Shown here: piece by piece, positions 27,787 to 36,480 of the stretch
Layout: each line of letters opens with the position of its first letter
Numbering within the stretch: position 1 is the first letter of the stretch
Assembly: GCF_038066715.1 (NCBI RefSeq)
Contig: NZ_JBBUKT010000016.1
Coordinates: 81,335 to 145,334, forward strand
Reading direction: 5' to 3'
Length of the DNA: 64,000 bases
DNA from: Luteolibacter sp. Y139
GTDB lineage: Bacteria > Verrucomicrobiota > Verrucomicrobiia > Verrucomicrobiales > Akkermansiaceae
The notes under the pieces: generated by a model
Seen by the model: the letters and a program-made list of their open reading frames with translations, nothing else
Database searches by the model: none
What the model was told of the DNA's origin: nothing
Translations under genes and position numbers: made by a program

Positions 27787-29018
27787 AACGATACGCTTTC
27801 TTTATCGTGCTCGGCGTCGCTTGCTTTGCCGTCGGGTTCTCCAGCTATCGATTCGGTCGTGACCGGGCGATCGCGTCCGCATTTCCTGAGGATGCCGCGG
27901 AGAAGCCAGTGCAGGCCGTGGGCACCGCTGTGGAGGCGGTTTCATCACGGCCGGCCGCGGAGTTGATTTCGCTGAAGGAAAAACTGAAGCACAGCTACAC
28001 GACATGCCCGTCCGCCCAGCACGATTGGATCCTGCGTGGCCAGACCGCGGCGGTGCTGGCGACGATGACGACCGCCGAGCTGAAGTCTCTGTTAGAGGAG
28101 CTCTTGTCTTGCTGTCCCCAGGCGCACTATAGGCACGTGACCGAGCCGAATCTCGTCCTGATCACAGACCTCTTGCGCGAGTGGGGTCGGAAAGACCCGG
28201 TGGCGGCGTGCAGGGCGATGGCTGATGCGGCAAGTACTGCCGATGGCCGGATGGCGGCGTTCCAGGACTGGCTGCTGCGCGATCCCTCGGCGGTGACGCG
28301 CTGGATGGCTTCCAGCGATGAGGTGCCCTCGGATTTGCGAAGGGCATGGCTCTCCGAACGGGTGAAAACCGATCCGCGCGATGCGATCCATCAGCTGGCG
28401 GGCCTCCCGCCGGAGTCGCGCGCGTCCTCGTTGATCGAGTGGAGCAGCTCCTGCGCGCTCTTGCCCGCCGAGCGGAAGGTGTTGCTGGAAGCGGTTCAGG
28501 ACGATCCCGCCTTGCTGCTGAAGTGCGCGGGCCGGATCGCGGGAGCCCTGGTCGATCAGTCCGTGCAGGAAGCTTACGGATTCGTGGATAGCCTCGATCT
28601 CGACGAGGAGATGGCGACTTCACTGGACGATGGCATCTTCGCGAAATGGTCGGTCCGCGATCCTCAGGTCGCCTTTGCCGAGTGGGCGAAGCAGAAGGAA
28701 ACACGGGTGCCAGACTCCTTCCTGAACGCGCTCGACACATGGAGCCTGAACTCGCCGGGTGCCGAGCAAGCGATCGAGTGGCTGGACACGGTCGAGGCCG
28801 GCCCTGCGAAGGAGAAAATCCAGGTTCACTTCATAGAGGAGCTGACCGACGGCGAGCGCTTCGAGCAAGCGGTGCGTATGGGCATGTCGATGGACAATCG
28901 CGAGGAAGGCAAGCGCCAGGTGCTGCGCACGGTGACGACGTGGAAGGAGAAATTTCCCGACCATGCCCGCGAGCGGCTAGCGGCAATGACTCGCGAAGAC
29001 GGCGTGGAGGTGAAGTGA
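27783..29018 (+). CDS. membrane-anchored partner of the sigma factor, W-DP-A helical repeats
   Basis: A 411-residue protein with one N-terminal membrane helix (residues 4-20, YAFFIVLGVACFAVGFS). The rest is helical and predicted outside the cytoplasm. It carries at least five copies of the signature seen in the C-terminal half of the upstream sigma factor: EWGRKDPVAACR, DWLLRDPSAVTRW, ERVKTDPRDAIHQ, KWSVRDPQVAFAEW and TWSLNSPGAEQAIEW. The four-base ATGA overlap means the two proteins are made together. It has no anti-sigma zinc-finger (HxxxCxxC) motif, so it is not a classical ZAS anti-sigma factor. It could act as a co-sensor or scaffold for the tethered sigma factor. Function is not known from any named family. 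Confidence 0.75.
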   Translation: MKRYAFFIVLGVACFAVGFSSYRFGRDRAIASAFPEDAAEKPVQAVGTAVEAVSSRPAAELISLKEKLKHSYTTCPSAQHDWILRGQTAAVLATMTTAELKSLLEELLSCCPQAHYRHVTEPNLVLITDLLREWGRKDPVAACRAMADAASTADGRMAAFQDWLLRDPSAVTRWMASSDEVPSDLRRAWLSERVKTDPRDAIHQLAGLPPESRASSLIEWSSSCALLPAERKVLLEAVQDDPALLLKCAGRIAGALVDQSVQEAYGFVDSLDLDEEMATSLDDGIFAKWSVRDPQVAFAEWAKQKETRVPDSFLNALDTWSLNSPGAEQAIEWLDTVEAGPAKEKIQVHFIEELTDGERFEQAVRMGMSMDNREEGKRQVLRTVTTWKEKFPDHARERLAAMTREDGVEVK

Positions 29019-29024
29019 CTTTAC

Positions 29025-29103
29025 GTAGGCGCGGTGGTGACACCGCGGAAGCCACCGGTAAAGCGGTCTTCACTCTTGCTTCCGCATTCTCACGAATGTG
29101 CCT
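29025..29103. repeat. REP-like palindromic element, copy 2
   Basis: The left core GTAGGCGCGGTGGTGACACC is shared with copy 3 and nearly with copy 1. It contains a perfect hairpin GCGGTG-GTGA-CACCGC at 29031-29046. The downstream end (CCGCATTCTCACGAATGTGCC) matches the end of copy 3. It begins seven bases after the stop of the sigma-partner gene. Confidence 0.68.
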
Positions 29104-29189
29104 GCGGTGGCTATTACGGTCCGCCCCAACACACTCGCCGCTCGACGCGCGGGGCCCCGTGACCTTGCATGGGCGGAGCATTCTTCCTC

Positions 29190-30167
29190 ATGCGCATCGA
29201 CTGCCACGTTCACATTGTCGGCACCGGTACCGGTGACACCGGCTGCTGGTATCGGCCGAAGGGCCTCACCCGGGTCGGCGAGCCGTTCCTGGTGAAAGCC
29301 GTTGGCTTGACGGTGCGCGAGCTGCACGGGCCGGAGTTCGATCAACTCTACATCAGGAAGCTGTTAGATTTCATCCGCGGCTCATCGGTGGACCGCGCCG
29401 TCCTGCTCGCCCACGAGCTGCCGCACACGGAAGACGGCACAGCTTTGCCCGAGCGCTCGTCGCTCTACGTGCCGAATGAGTGCGTACTGAAGCTCTCCCA
29501 AGATCATCCCGAATTCCTCGCCGGTGTCTCCATTCACCCCGCGCGGAAGGATGCGATGGAGGAGCTGGAGAAATGCCTCGCCGGTGGTGCCGCCGCCCTC
29601 AAGTGCCTGCCGAACGTCCAAGGCATCGATTGGAATAACCCTCGCTACACCGCCTTCCTTGAGCGCATGGCAGAAGCCGGTCTGCCACTGCTCGCGCACA
29701 CAGGCAGCGAGCGGACCATGCCCGTCATGGATCACGCTCTCGCTTCCCCACGGGTCCTCACCCGTGCTCTGGAAATTGGCGTGAAATGCATCGCCGCCCA
29801 CTGCGGCACGGGCATGATGGTGCTGGATCCGGATTACTTCGACGTCTTCGCCGAGATGCTCGCGAAGCATCCGAACCTCTACGGTGACAATAGCGCCCTC
29901 GCGGGCCTGAGCTTCCGCCTGCGCCCCTCGGCGCTGCGCACCATGATCTCCGCATCCATGGACGGACGCATCCTTCATGGCAGCGACCTGCCGGTGCCAC
30001 CCAGCGGCCTGCTGCCGTGGGCCTTCGGCATGATCGAGTGGGAAGATTTCATGGATAGCCGAGGCATCGCGAATCCCCTGGAACGCGACGCCCACCTGAA
30101 ACGCATGATGGGCTTCAGCGAGACCTCGTTCACCCGGGCTGCAAGCGTCCTGCGCGGGGTGAAATGA
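29190..30167 (+). CDS. amidohydrolase-2 family TIM-barrel hydrolase
   Basis: A 325-residue cytoplasmic enzyme of the amidohydrolase-related (PF04909) family. It has the N-terminal metal motif IDCHVH (residues 3-8), a Lys in ALKCLPN, a His in LLAHTGSE, a His in CIAAHCGTG and the late Asp of HGSDLPVPPS. These positions match the mononuclear metal site of decarboxylase and lactonase relatives. The substrate cannot be predicted. The ATG at 29190 is chosen because the HxH motif usually falls within the first ten residues and a GGAG lies at 29174-29177. An in-frame ATG at 29169 is the alternative. No operon partner is evident. Confidence 0.83.
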   Translation: MRIDCHVHIVGTGTGDTGCWYRPKGLTRVGEPFLVKAVGLTVRELHGPEFDQLYIRKLLDFIRGSSVDRAVLLAHELPHTEDGTALPERSSLYVPNECVLKLSQDHPEFLAGVSIHPARKDAMEELEKCLAGGAAALKCLPNVQGIDWNNPRYTAFLERMAEAGLPLLAHTGSERTMPVMDHALASPRVLTRALEIGVKCIAAHCGTGMMVLDPDYFDVFAEMLAKHPNLYGDNSALAGLSFRLRPSALRTMISASMDGRILHGSDLPVPPSGLLPWAFGMIEWEDFMDSRGIANPLERDAHLKRMMGFSETSFTRAASVLRGVK

Positions 30168-30250
30168 CGGTTGGGTCGCCCTCCGCGATCACGTGATGTT
30201 GCAAAGTGAGATCCGTGGTAATTTCCACGCATCCCCCAAACCTCCCTCTG

Positions 30251-30700
30251 ATGAAAACCGCATCCCCCCAGCGGTCTTCGGCAAAGAGCGGCATGACCCT
30301 ACTGGAACTCACCGTGGTCATCGCCGTCCTCCTCGCCCTGACCTGTATCCTGTTCCTCGGTGCCCGCGCATGGAAATCCGGTGCCGATCGCACCGCGTGC
30401 ATCATGAACATCCGCAACGTGCAGACCGCTGTCCGCTCGTATCAGAATCTCTACGGCTACAATGCCGGCAGCATGCCCTATGCTGAGGGTGGCACCCAGG
30501 ACATTGGCGTCCACATGCTCGCGAAGGGCTACATCTCGGAGACCCAGCTTTCCCGCATTCAGGGCGGCGAAACCTGCCAAGGTGGCGGCACCTACGACTG
30601 CGATCACAAGGACACCTTCCCGCCCGTCGGCCAGCTCTACATCACTTGCTCGCTCTCTTCGACCAAGAAGCACGAGATGAGCCCGGACGTGGAGTGGTGA
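30251..30700 (+). CDS. type IV pilin-like / pseudopilin protein
   Basis: A 149-residue protein with a classical prepilin cleavage and methylation motif KSG-MTLLELTVVIAVLLAL at residues 14-31, with Glu at +5 after the cleavage glycine. A short globular domain with two cysteine pairs follows. This is the GspG/PilE-type major pseudopilin layout of the many Verrucomicrobia prepilin-like proteins. No secretion ATPase, peptidase or secretin is in the window, so it would use machinery encoded elsewhere. The start is the ATG at 30251 giving a short basic leader; upstream codons add no signal. It is followed by a hairpin at 30725-30747 and REP element copy 3. Confidence 0.85.
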   Translation: MKTASPQRSSAKSGMTLLELTVVIAVLLALTCILFLGARAWKSGADRTACIMNIRNVQTAVRSYQNLYGYNAGSMPYAEGGTQDIGVHMLAKGYISETQLSRIQGGETCQGGGTYDCDHKDTFPPVGQLYITCSLSSTKKHEMSPDVEW

Positions 30701-30724
30701 GAATGGTGTGTTGCCAGAAGGCAG

Positions 30725-30747
30725 GGACGCTTTTTCGAAAAGCGTCC
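30725..30747. terminator. hairpin between pseudopilin gene and rmuC
   Basis: The perfect palindrome GGACGCTTTT-TCG-AAAAGCGTCC lies between convergent genes. It has U and A tracts inside the stem and no long trailing T run, so it could terminate in either direction but would be weak. Confidence 0.45.
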
Positions 30748-30769
30748 GGCTTCTAGCGCCCCACATCCC

Positions 30770-30884
30770 GTAGGCGCGGTGGTGACACCGCGGAGCGGTC
30801 CCTTGCTGCAGTTGGCGGCAATGAATCGCGGGAGTCATGGTGAAGCTGTCACCACCCTGCCTCCCGCATTCTCACAAACACGCC
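30770..30884. repeat. REP-like palindromic element, copy 3
   Basis: It starts with the same GTAGGCGCGGTGGTGACACC core as copy 2 and ends with a matching CCGCATTCTCACAAACACGCC-type segment. GGTGGTGACA at 30778-30787 pairs with TGTCACCACC at 30847-30856. It stops two bases before the rmuC stop codon. Confidence 0.65.
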
Positions 30885-30886
30885 AC

Positions 30887-32380
30887 TCACTCCCCCAGCG
30901 CCGACCTCAAATCCGACGCTGCCGAAATCGCCTTCTCCTTCGGATCCGGCGCCAGCGCGAAATCATCCTGCGGCTCTAACAAACCCGCACCGCCCTGGTT
31001 CGGAGTATCGGTCACCGGCAGCCGCGGCGCCCGCTCGATCGGTACCAGCTCCTGCAGCGTCGTATTCTCCGGAGCCGCCTGCAGGTCCTCAAACTTCCGC
31101 GCCGTCGCCAGCACGCGGGTCTCATACGACCCCACCGCCGCGTTGTAGTGCCCCACCGCATTCTCCAGCGACTTCCCGAGCTTGCCGAAGTGCCCGGCCA
31201 ATGTGGAAAGCCGCTCGTGCATCGTCCGCCCCAGCACGAAGATCTCCCGCGCATTCTCCGCCAGCGCCTCCTGCCGCCAGCCATACGCCACCGCCCGCAG
31301 CAGCGCGATCAGCGTCGTCGGCGTCGCCAGGATCACCCCGTGATCCACCCCGCGCTCGATCAGCCCCGGGTCCATCTGCAGCGCCGCGGAAAAGAACGAC
31401 TCACTCGGCAGGAATAGCACCGTGAATTCCGGCGCATGATCAAACTGCGCCGCATAGTTCTTCGAGGATAGCTGCGAAATGTGTGTCCGCACCTGCCGCG
31501 CATGGCGATGCAGGCATTCCTCCCGCACGCTGTCCTCCGTCGCTTCCAGCGCATCCAGATACGCATCCATCGGCGTCTTCGAGTCCACCACGATCGTCTT
31601 CCCGCCCGGCAGCCGCACCACCAGGTCCGGCCGCAGCCGCTTGCCCTCGTCCGTCGTGGTCGTCGTCTGCGTTTCGAAATCGCAATGCTCCTGCATCCCG
31701 GCCATCTCCACCACGCGTCGCAGCTGGATTTCCCCCCACTGGCCGCGGCCGGTCGGCTGCCGTAGTGCCTTCACCAGCTGGGAGGTCTCGCGCTGCAGGC
31801 CGAGCTGGCCCTCGGAGAGCGTCTTCACCTGCGTTCTCAGCTCCGCGTAGGCACCCTCGCGCGCCTTCTCGATGTCCCCGATCCGGGTCTCGAATTTCCC
31901 CAGCGACTCCGCCACCGGCTTCACCAGGCTCTCGATCGCCATCTTGCGCTTCTCCAGATCGCCCTTCGCCTCCTCGGTGTGGGCGCTCAGCGAGGTCTTC
32001 GCCAGATGTAGGAATTGCTCCGAGGACGACCGCAGCACATCCGCCGAGAGCGCCTTGAAAGTATCGGAAAGCCGCTGCTCCGCCGTCTCCAGCAGCGCCT
32101 GCTTCTCCGCGGCGGACTTGGTCTCCTCCTCCAGCCGCGTCCGGGTCTCGGTGAGCTGGGTTTGGTAAATCCGGCTGGATTTCTCATGCTCCGCGCCCTC
32201 GGCGGCGGCGGCCACCAGCCGGGCCTCCAGCTCGGCACTGCGCCGCTCCTCGCCCTTGATCTGCTCCTCGAACCGAGCCTTCCGCCCGGACAAGGCCAGC
32301 AGGGTGATCAGCCAGCCGAAAAATCCCCCGGCGAGGGCACTGAGGATCCACGGCAGGGCGGCTTCGAGTTCGGGCGGCAT
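30887..32380 (-). CDS. rmuC: DNA recombination protein RmuC
   Basis: A 497-residue protein. An N-terminal membrane helix (residues 10-30, [22 protein letters not shown]) is followed by a long coiled coil (about 35-200). The RmuC nuclease-like domain covers about 215-420, with [40 protein letters not shown] (the PD-(D/E)xK-like core) and [15 protein letters not shown]. RmuC limits DNA rearrangements and restricts aberrant recombination in E. coli. The length and domain order are normal. It is transcribed divergently from sodA, with 144 bases between the two starts. Confidence 0.95.
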   Translation of the reverse strand: MPPELEAALPWILSALAGGFFGWLITLLALSGRKARFEEQIKGEERRSAELEARLVAAAAEGAEHEKSSRIYQTQLTETRTRLEEETKSAAEKQALLETAEQRLSDTFKALSADVLRSSSEQFLHLAKTSLSAHTEEAKGDLEKRKMAIESLVKPVAESLGKFETRIGDIEKAREGAYAELRTQVKTLSEGQLGLQRETSQLVKALRQPTGRGQWGEIQLRRVVEMAGMQEHCDFETQTTTTTDEGKRLRPDLVVRLPGGKTIVVDSKTPMDAYLDALEATEDSVREECLHRHARQVRTHISQLSSKNYAAQFDHAPEFTVLFLPSESFFSAALQMDPGLIERGVDHGVILATPTTLIALLRAVAYGWRQEALAENAREIFVLGRTMHERLSTLAGHFGKLGKSLENAVGHYNAAVGSYETRVLATARKFEDLQAAPENTTLQELVPIERAPRLPVTDTPNQGGAGLLEPQDDFALAPDPKEKAISAASDLRSALGE

Positions 32381-32524
32381 GGCGCAGGCGGAAAAAGGGA
32401 GGTGGCGGCGATGTTCGGATTGTTCCTTGCGGATGGCAAAGTGCGCGGCATCGTTCCGTCCGTCGCGCGCCCACCGGGGTACCGGTCAGGCTCCGCGAAC
32501 GCAAATTCAAACCGACTCACCATC

Positions 32525-33148
32525 ATGGCCCACACTCTTCCGCCCCTCGGATACGCTTTCGACGCGCTCGAACCCCACATCGACGCCAAGACCATGGAGA
32601 TCCACCACGACAAGCATCACAATGCCTACGTGACCAATCTCAACGCCGCCATCGCCGGTAAGGCCGACCTCGAGGCCAAGAGCGTCGAGGCCCTCATCGC
32701 CGACCTCGCCTCCGTTCCGGACGACATCCGCGGCCCGGTCCGCAACAACGGCGGGGGCCACGTCAATCACACCTTCTTCTGGAAGGTCATCGCCCCCGGC
32801 GGTGCCAAGGCCCCGACCGCCGAAGTCGCCGCCGCCATCGACAAGGCCTTCGGCTCCTTCGATGCCTTCAAGGAAGCCTTCGCCAAGGCCGGCGCCACCC
32901 GCTTCGGCTCCGGCTGGGCCTGGCTCCTCAAGGCCGCCGATGGCTCCCTCTCGATCGGCTCCACCCCGAACCAGGACACCCCGCTCATGGGCAAGGCCGT
33001 CGCCGGCATCGAAGGCACCCCGATCCTCGCCCTCGACGTCTGGGAACACGCCTACTACCTCAACTACCAAAACCGCCGCCCCGACTACATCACCGCCTTC
33101 TGGAACGTGGTGAACTGGGACGTCGTCGCCGCGAATTTCGCGGCTTGA
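32525..33148 (+). CDS. sodA: superoxide dismutase, Mn/Fe type
   Basis: A 207-residue cytoplasmic enzyme (no signal) that converts superoxide to oxygen and hydrogen peroxide. Metal ligands are visible as His27 (EIHHDKHH), His81 ([10 protein letters not shown]), Asp170 and His174 (DVWEHAYY). Gly77 and the Gln in NQDTPL are the pattern of manganese enzymes, so I favour Mn or cambialistic use over Fe. Length is normal. The open frame continues 170 codons upstream but only this ATG gives the standard N-terminus [16 protein letters not shown] strong terminator follows at 33201-33230. The codons are strongly biased to C-ending forms, consistent with high expression. Confidence 0.96.
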   Translation: MAHTLPPLGYAFDALEPHIDAKTMEIHHDKHHNAYVTNLNAAIAGKADLEAKSVEALIADLASVPDDIRGPVRNNGGGHVNHTFFWKVIAPGGAKAPTAEVAAAIDKAFGSFDAFKEAFAKAGATRFGSGWAWLLKAADGSLSIGSTPNQDTPLMGKAVAGIEGTPILALDVWEHAYYLNYQNRRPDYITAFWNVVNWDVVAANFAA

Positions 33149-33485
33149 GGTTTCCCGGGTTCGCTCTGAATGGGCAGCCCTACTAACAAATCATCCAACG
33201 ACGGCCGCCGGGATTCCGGCGGCCGTTTTTGTTTGGGCTGCAATTGATTAGGCAGCGCATTGGGAACACGGACGTGAGGTCTCGATGCTATCCGGAGCAC
33301 TGGTTGGGAGCGGATCATCCCAGTGACCGCAGCTGGTTTTCCGGTTAGATCACCGCCTTTTGCCGACGTTTCGTGCGGTCAGTAAGCCCGTGCGGATTGC
33401 AGTGCCTTTTCCACTCCTGAAAGGCGAAACGGTAAGCGGAATGATCTTGCAAAACGGCGGTGTTTAAAATGGTCTAACGGATGCC
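33149..33485. other. spacer without a gene between sodA and next gene
   Basis: It holds the sodA terminator (33201-33230), a CTAACA word at 33183-33188, and about 250 bases in which I see no gene. The last 70 bases become AT-richer and should contain the promoter of the 33486 gene, but no clear box was identified. Confidence 0.5.
33201..33230 (+). terminator. sodA Rho-independent terminator
   Basis: A perfect 11-base stem, ACGGCCGCCGG and CCGGCGGCCGT, with a GATT loop and five T's. An almost identical hairpin follows the EF-hand lipoprotein gene at 42.85 kb. Confidence 0.9.
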
Positions 33486-33962
33486 ATGAAAAAGTCCAAA
33501 CTGTCCATATTGTCCGCCGCCGCGGTGCTTGTGTTACAACCCGTCGTCTCCCAAGGAGCGCCTGATCCCACGCTGCCCAAGAAGAAGGTGCTGGTCACCC
33601 AGGTCATCACCTACAATCTGGCGGCCGGGGCAACGAGTCCGGCTTACACGCTGCCGGCGAACAAGTCGGTGACCGTCACGGGCAACTGCTTGACCCTTGG
33701 TACTCGAGGAGTGGGCAGCGCCACGATCTTGCAAGTAACGGAGCCGAGCGGCACTCCTTCCTTTCTCGAATGGGTCGGTCTTGAATCCTCCTCTGGTTCC
33801 TCGATCACCGAAGGGGTCTCCTCGAGTCTTGGCACCCACATCCTGTATATCGACTTCGGCCATGTGGTTGATATCGAGGTACAGTCTGCGAACAGCTTCA
33901 GAATTCACAATGGCTCGGGCGGAGTCCGCACGGGCGAAGTGACGTTGACCTACTACAAGTAA
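33486..33962 (+). CDS. secreted hypothetical protein
   Basis: A 158-residue protein with a clear signal peptide (residues 1-24, LVLQPVVSQGA). A compact beta-rich domain with no recognised motif follows. It contains one cysteine (GNCLTLG) and many Ser, Thr and Gly residues. A terminator follows at 33999-34041, so it is likely a single-gene transcription unit. Base composition is a little lower in GC than the neighbouring genes. I do not recognise its family. Confidence 0.7.
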   Translation: MKKSKLSILSAAAVLVLQPVVSQGAPDPTLPKKKVLVTQVITYNLAAGATSPAYTLPANKSVTVTGNCLTLGTRGVGSATILQVTEPSGTPSFLEWVGLESSSGSSITEGVSSSLGTHILYIDFGHVVDIEVQSANSFRIHNGSGGVRTGEVTLTYYK

Positions 33963-33998
33963 GTCGGACGACTCGGTTTCCGAGGTTAGGTTTCTTCG

Positions 33999-34041
33999 AT
34001 CCGGTTCGGCAGAAAGTTGCCGGACCGGATCTGCTTTTTTT
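33999..34041 (+). terminator. terminator after 33486 gene
   Basis: A 13-base stem ATCCGGTTCGGCA / TGCCGGACCGGAT with one G-U pair, loop GAAAGT, and a run of seven T's shortly after. Confidence 0.88.
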
Positions 34042-34380
34042 AGGGGGCGCTGGCATGGTGCTTCGTGGACGGGACCACTCCTTGAAGATTGAGCCCATTC
34101 GGCAAATGGCTTCTCGAATGGGCATCCTGAAGTGATTCCGCTTTTCCGCCCTCCTAGGCATACCGGAATATCGGAATCCGGCGGGATCCAGAGCCGCGGC
34201 ACCTAGGCCATTCCCTTAATTCCCGTATAGATGCATTCGGGAATACGGGAATTCCGCCGACCCACGAAAACGGGCCGGGCCGTGGGCCATCATGAGCGGG
34301 AAAGTGCGGATTAACTTGAACAAGCGGACTTTCCCCGGACGCTACAAGGCGACTCTCCCAATCAGATCACCCGTTCCCTC
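34042..34380. other. long leader region before htrA-like gene
   Basis: About 340 bases without a gene, containing the inverted repeat at 34218-34253. An imperfect direct copy of that sequence (ATACCGGAATATCGGAATCC) starts at about 34160. Confidence 0.5.
34218..34253. promoter_or_regulatory. 11-base inverted repeat upstream of htrA-like gene
   Basis: AATTCCCGTAT and ATACGGGAATT face each other across 14 bases, 128 bases before the protease start. The symmetry and position suit an operator or an RNA stem. No trailing T tract follows, so a terminator is unlikely. Confidence 0.4.
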
Positions 34381-36438
34381 ATGACCGCCACGACCTGCCG
34401 TTCCGCCTTGCTGGTGCTCGCTCTCGCGACTTGCCAGACTTTGCCCGTCTTTTCCCAGGACGCTGCCGCGCCCGCGGTGCCGGTGCCAGCGCCCGAGGTG
34501 TCCGACGCGATCAACAAGGTCTATCCCGCGCTGGTCCGCATTTATGTGGTCATGGAAGAGGGGGCCGATGGGACGATGAAGAAGATGCAGGGTAGCGGCT
34601 CCGGCACGATCATTTCGCCCGAGGGCCACGTGCTGACGAATCACCACGTCGCCGGCCGCGGCACCCGCTTCGTCTGCACGCTTTCCAATCACGATGAGGT
34701 CGACGCCACGCTGGTGGGCACCGACGCGCTCGCCGACCTCGCCATCCTGAAGCTCGACCTGAGCACCCGCCGTTTCAAGGACCAGCCGCTGGCTGTGGCG
34801 GGCTTCGGCGATTCGGATAAGCTCAAGACCGGCGACCTCGTCTTCGCCATGGGCAGTCCGGGCGGGCTTTCGCAATCGGTCACCCGCGGCATCGTGGCGA
34901 ATACCGAGATGATCGTGCCACGCCACCAGATCGGCCTGACGCTCGATGGCGAAAAGGTCGGCGAGCTGGTCCGTTGGATCGGCCACGATGCGATCATCTA
35001 TCCCGGCAACAGCGGCGGTCCCTTGGTCAATCCGGCCGGCGAAATCGTCGGCGTGAATGAAGTGGGCATCGCCAGCCTCGGCGGCGCGATTCCCTCGAAC
35101 CTCGCGAAGAAGGTCGCGGCCGAGCTGATCGATCGGGGCCACGTCACGCGCAGCTGGATCGGCCTGGAACCGCAAGCGCTCCTCCGCAGCATGGCGAACC
35201 AGAAGGGAGCACTGGTGGCATCCATCTGGAAAGGCAGCCCGGCCGATCAGGCCGGCATCAAGCCGGGTGACTTCATCACCGCCTATCAGGACACGCCGCT
35301 GCCGGATTGCCACGCCGCGGAAGACCTGCCGATTTTCAATGCGATGGTCCTCAACACCAAGCCGGGCACCGAGGTCACCCTCGCCGGCATGCACGATGGC
35401 CAGCCACATACCTGGAAGCTCACCACCGTGCTCCGCGAACCGACCCTCGACAAGGAAGCCGAGCTGCGCGAGTGGGGCCTGACCACCCGCGACTTCACGC
35501 TGGTCTCCGCGCTTGAGAAATCGCGCGACAACAAGGACGGCGTGCTCGTCGATACCACCCGCGCCGGTGGTCCTTCGGCGGAAGCGAAGCCACCCCTGCG
35601 CGGCGGCGATGTGATCACGAAGGTAGGCGGCAAGCCGGTGAAGAGCCGCGCCGAGCTGATCGCCTTCACCACCGATTTCGTCAAGGACATCACCGAACCG
35701 AAGCCGCTGCTGGTCGAGTTCGAGCGGGATCGCCAGCACTACGCCACCGTGGTGAAGGTCGGCCCGCCGAAGGAGCCGGTGAAGCCGCGCCTGGCCGAGA
35801 AGGCATGGATGGGTCTCGCCACCCAGGTCATCACCGATGAGCTCGCAACCGCGATGGGCATCGCTGGCAAGAAGGGCGTGCGCATCACCTCGCTTGCGCC
35901 GGATTCCCCGGCGAAGCGCGCGGGTTTGTTGGAGGGCGACCTATTGCTGAAGCTCGATGGCAAGGTGATCAACGCTCGCCGTCCGGAAGACTCCGAGGTC
36001 TTTCCCGAGCTCATCCTGGCCTATCCTGTGGACGCCACCGTGGAGCTCACCGGCATGCGCGATGGCCAGCCGCAGACGTGGAATGTCTCGCTCGCCGCCC
36101 GACCGATCGACGATAGCGAGCTGCGCGAGTACAAGGACGAACTCTTCGAGTTCACCGCCCGCCAGCTTTCCACCGCGCAGAAGGACAAGATGAAGGAGGA
36201 CCTGGAGCAGGAGCCGGCCGGCATGTCGGTGCTGAAGGTGGAGCCCAGCGGTTGGGCCGCCCTCGGCGGACTCGCTCCGGATGATGTGATCCTCACCATC
36301 GACGGTGCACCGATGAATGAAATCGATGCCCTCAAGGCGAAACTGCTCTCGCTCCGGGATAGCAAACCGCGCAGTGTCGTCTTCGGCATCCGCCGCGGCC
36401 CGCGCACGTGGTTCCTCGAAATCGAACCCCGCTGGTAA
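34381..36438 (+). CDS. HtrA/DegP-like serine protease with four PDZ domains
   Basis: A 685-residue secreted protease with a signal peptide ending near residue 26 (LPVFSQDA). The trypsin-like domain covers about 40-250 with a complete triad: His89 (LTNHHVAG), Asp119 (ALADLAIL) and Ser211 (YPGNSGGPL). Four PDZ-like domains follow at about 256-350, 364-460, 475-570 and 588-685, each with an AGLxxGDxI-type carboxylate loop. DegP has two PDZ domains and about 470 residues, so this is an expanded form. It should cleave or refold misfolded envelope proteins. The next gene encodes a related fold with a broken catalytic site 42 bases downstream, which suggests a functional pair. Confidence 0.9.
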   Translation: MTATTCRSALLVLALATCQTLPVFSQDAAAPAVPVPAPEVSDAINKVYPALVRIYVVMEEGADGTMKKMQGSGSGTIISPEGHVLTNHHVAGRGTRFVCTLSNHDEVDATLVGTDALADLAILKLDLSTRRFKDQPLAVAGFGDSDKLKTGDLVFAMGSPGGLSQSVTRGIVANTEMIVPRHQIGLTLDGEKVGELVRWIGHDAIIYPGNSGGPLVNPAGEIVGVNEVGIASLGGAIPSNLAKKVAAELIDRGHVTRSWIGLEPQALLRSMANQKGALVASIWKGSPADQAGIKPGDFITAYQDTPLPDCHAAEDLPIFNAMVLNTKPGTEVTLAGMHDGQPHTWKLTTVLREPTLDKEAELREWGLTTRDFTLVSALEKSRDNKDGVLVDTTRAGGPSAEAKPPLRGGDVITKVGGKPVKSRAELIAFTTDFVKDITEPKPLLVEFERDRQHYATVVKVGPPKEPVKPRLAEKAWMGLATQVITDELATAMGIAGKKGVRITSLAPDSPAKRAGLLEGDLLLKLDGKVINARRPEDSEVFPELILAYPVDATVELTGMRDGQPQTWNVSLAARPIDDSELREYKDELFEFTARQLSTAQKDKMKEDLEQEPAGMSVLKVEPSGWAALGGLAPDDVILTIDGAPMNEIDALKAKLLSLRDSKPRSVVFGIRRGPRTWFLEIEPRW

Positions 36439-36480
36439 TCTCACCTCCCATCGATCATCCACTATCTTCCATCTCTGACC

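Noticed and set aside
30251..30700. A type II secretion or pilus locus
   Set aside because: Only a single pseudopilin is present; no ATPase, secretin or peptidase is nearby.
34342..35739. Antisense 465-codon frame
   Set aside because: It covers the htrA gene, whose catalytic triad and PDZ domains are unmistakable on the other strand.
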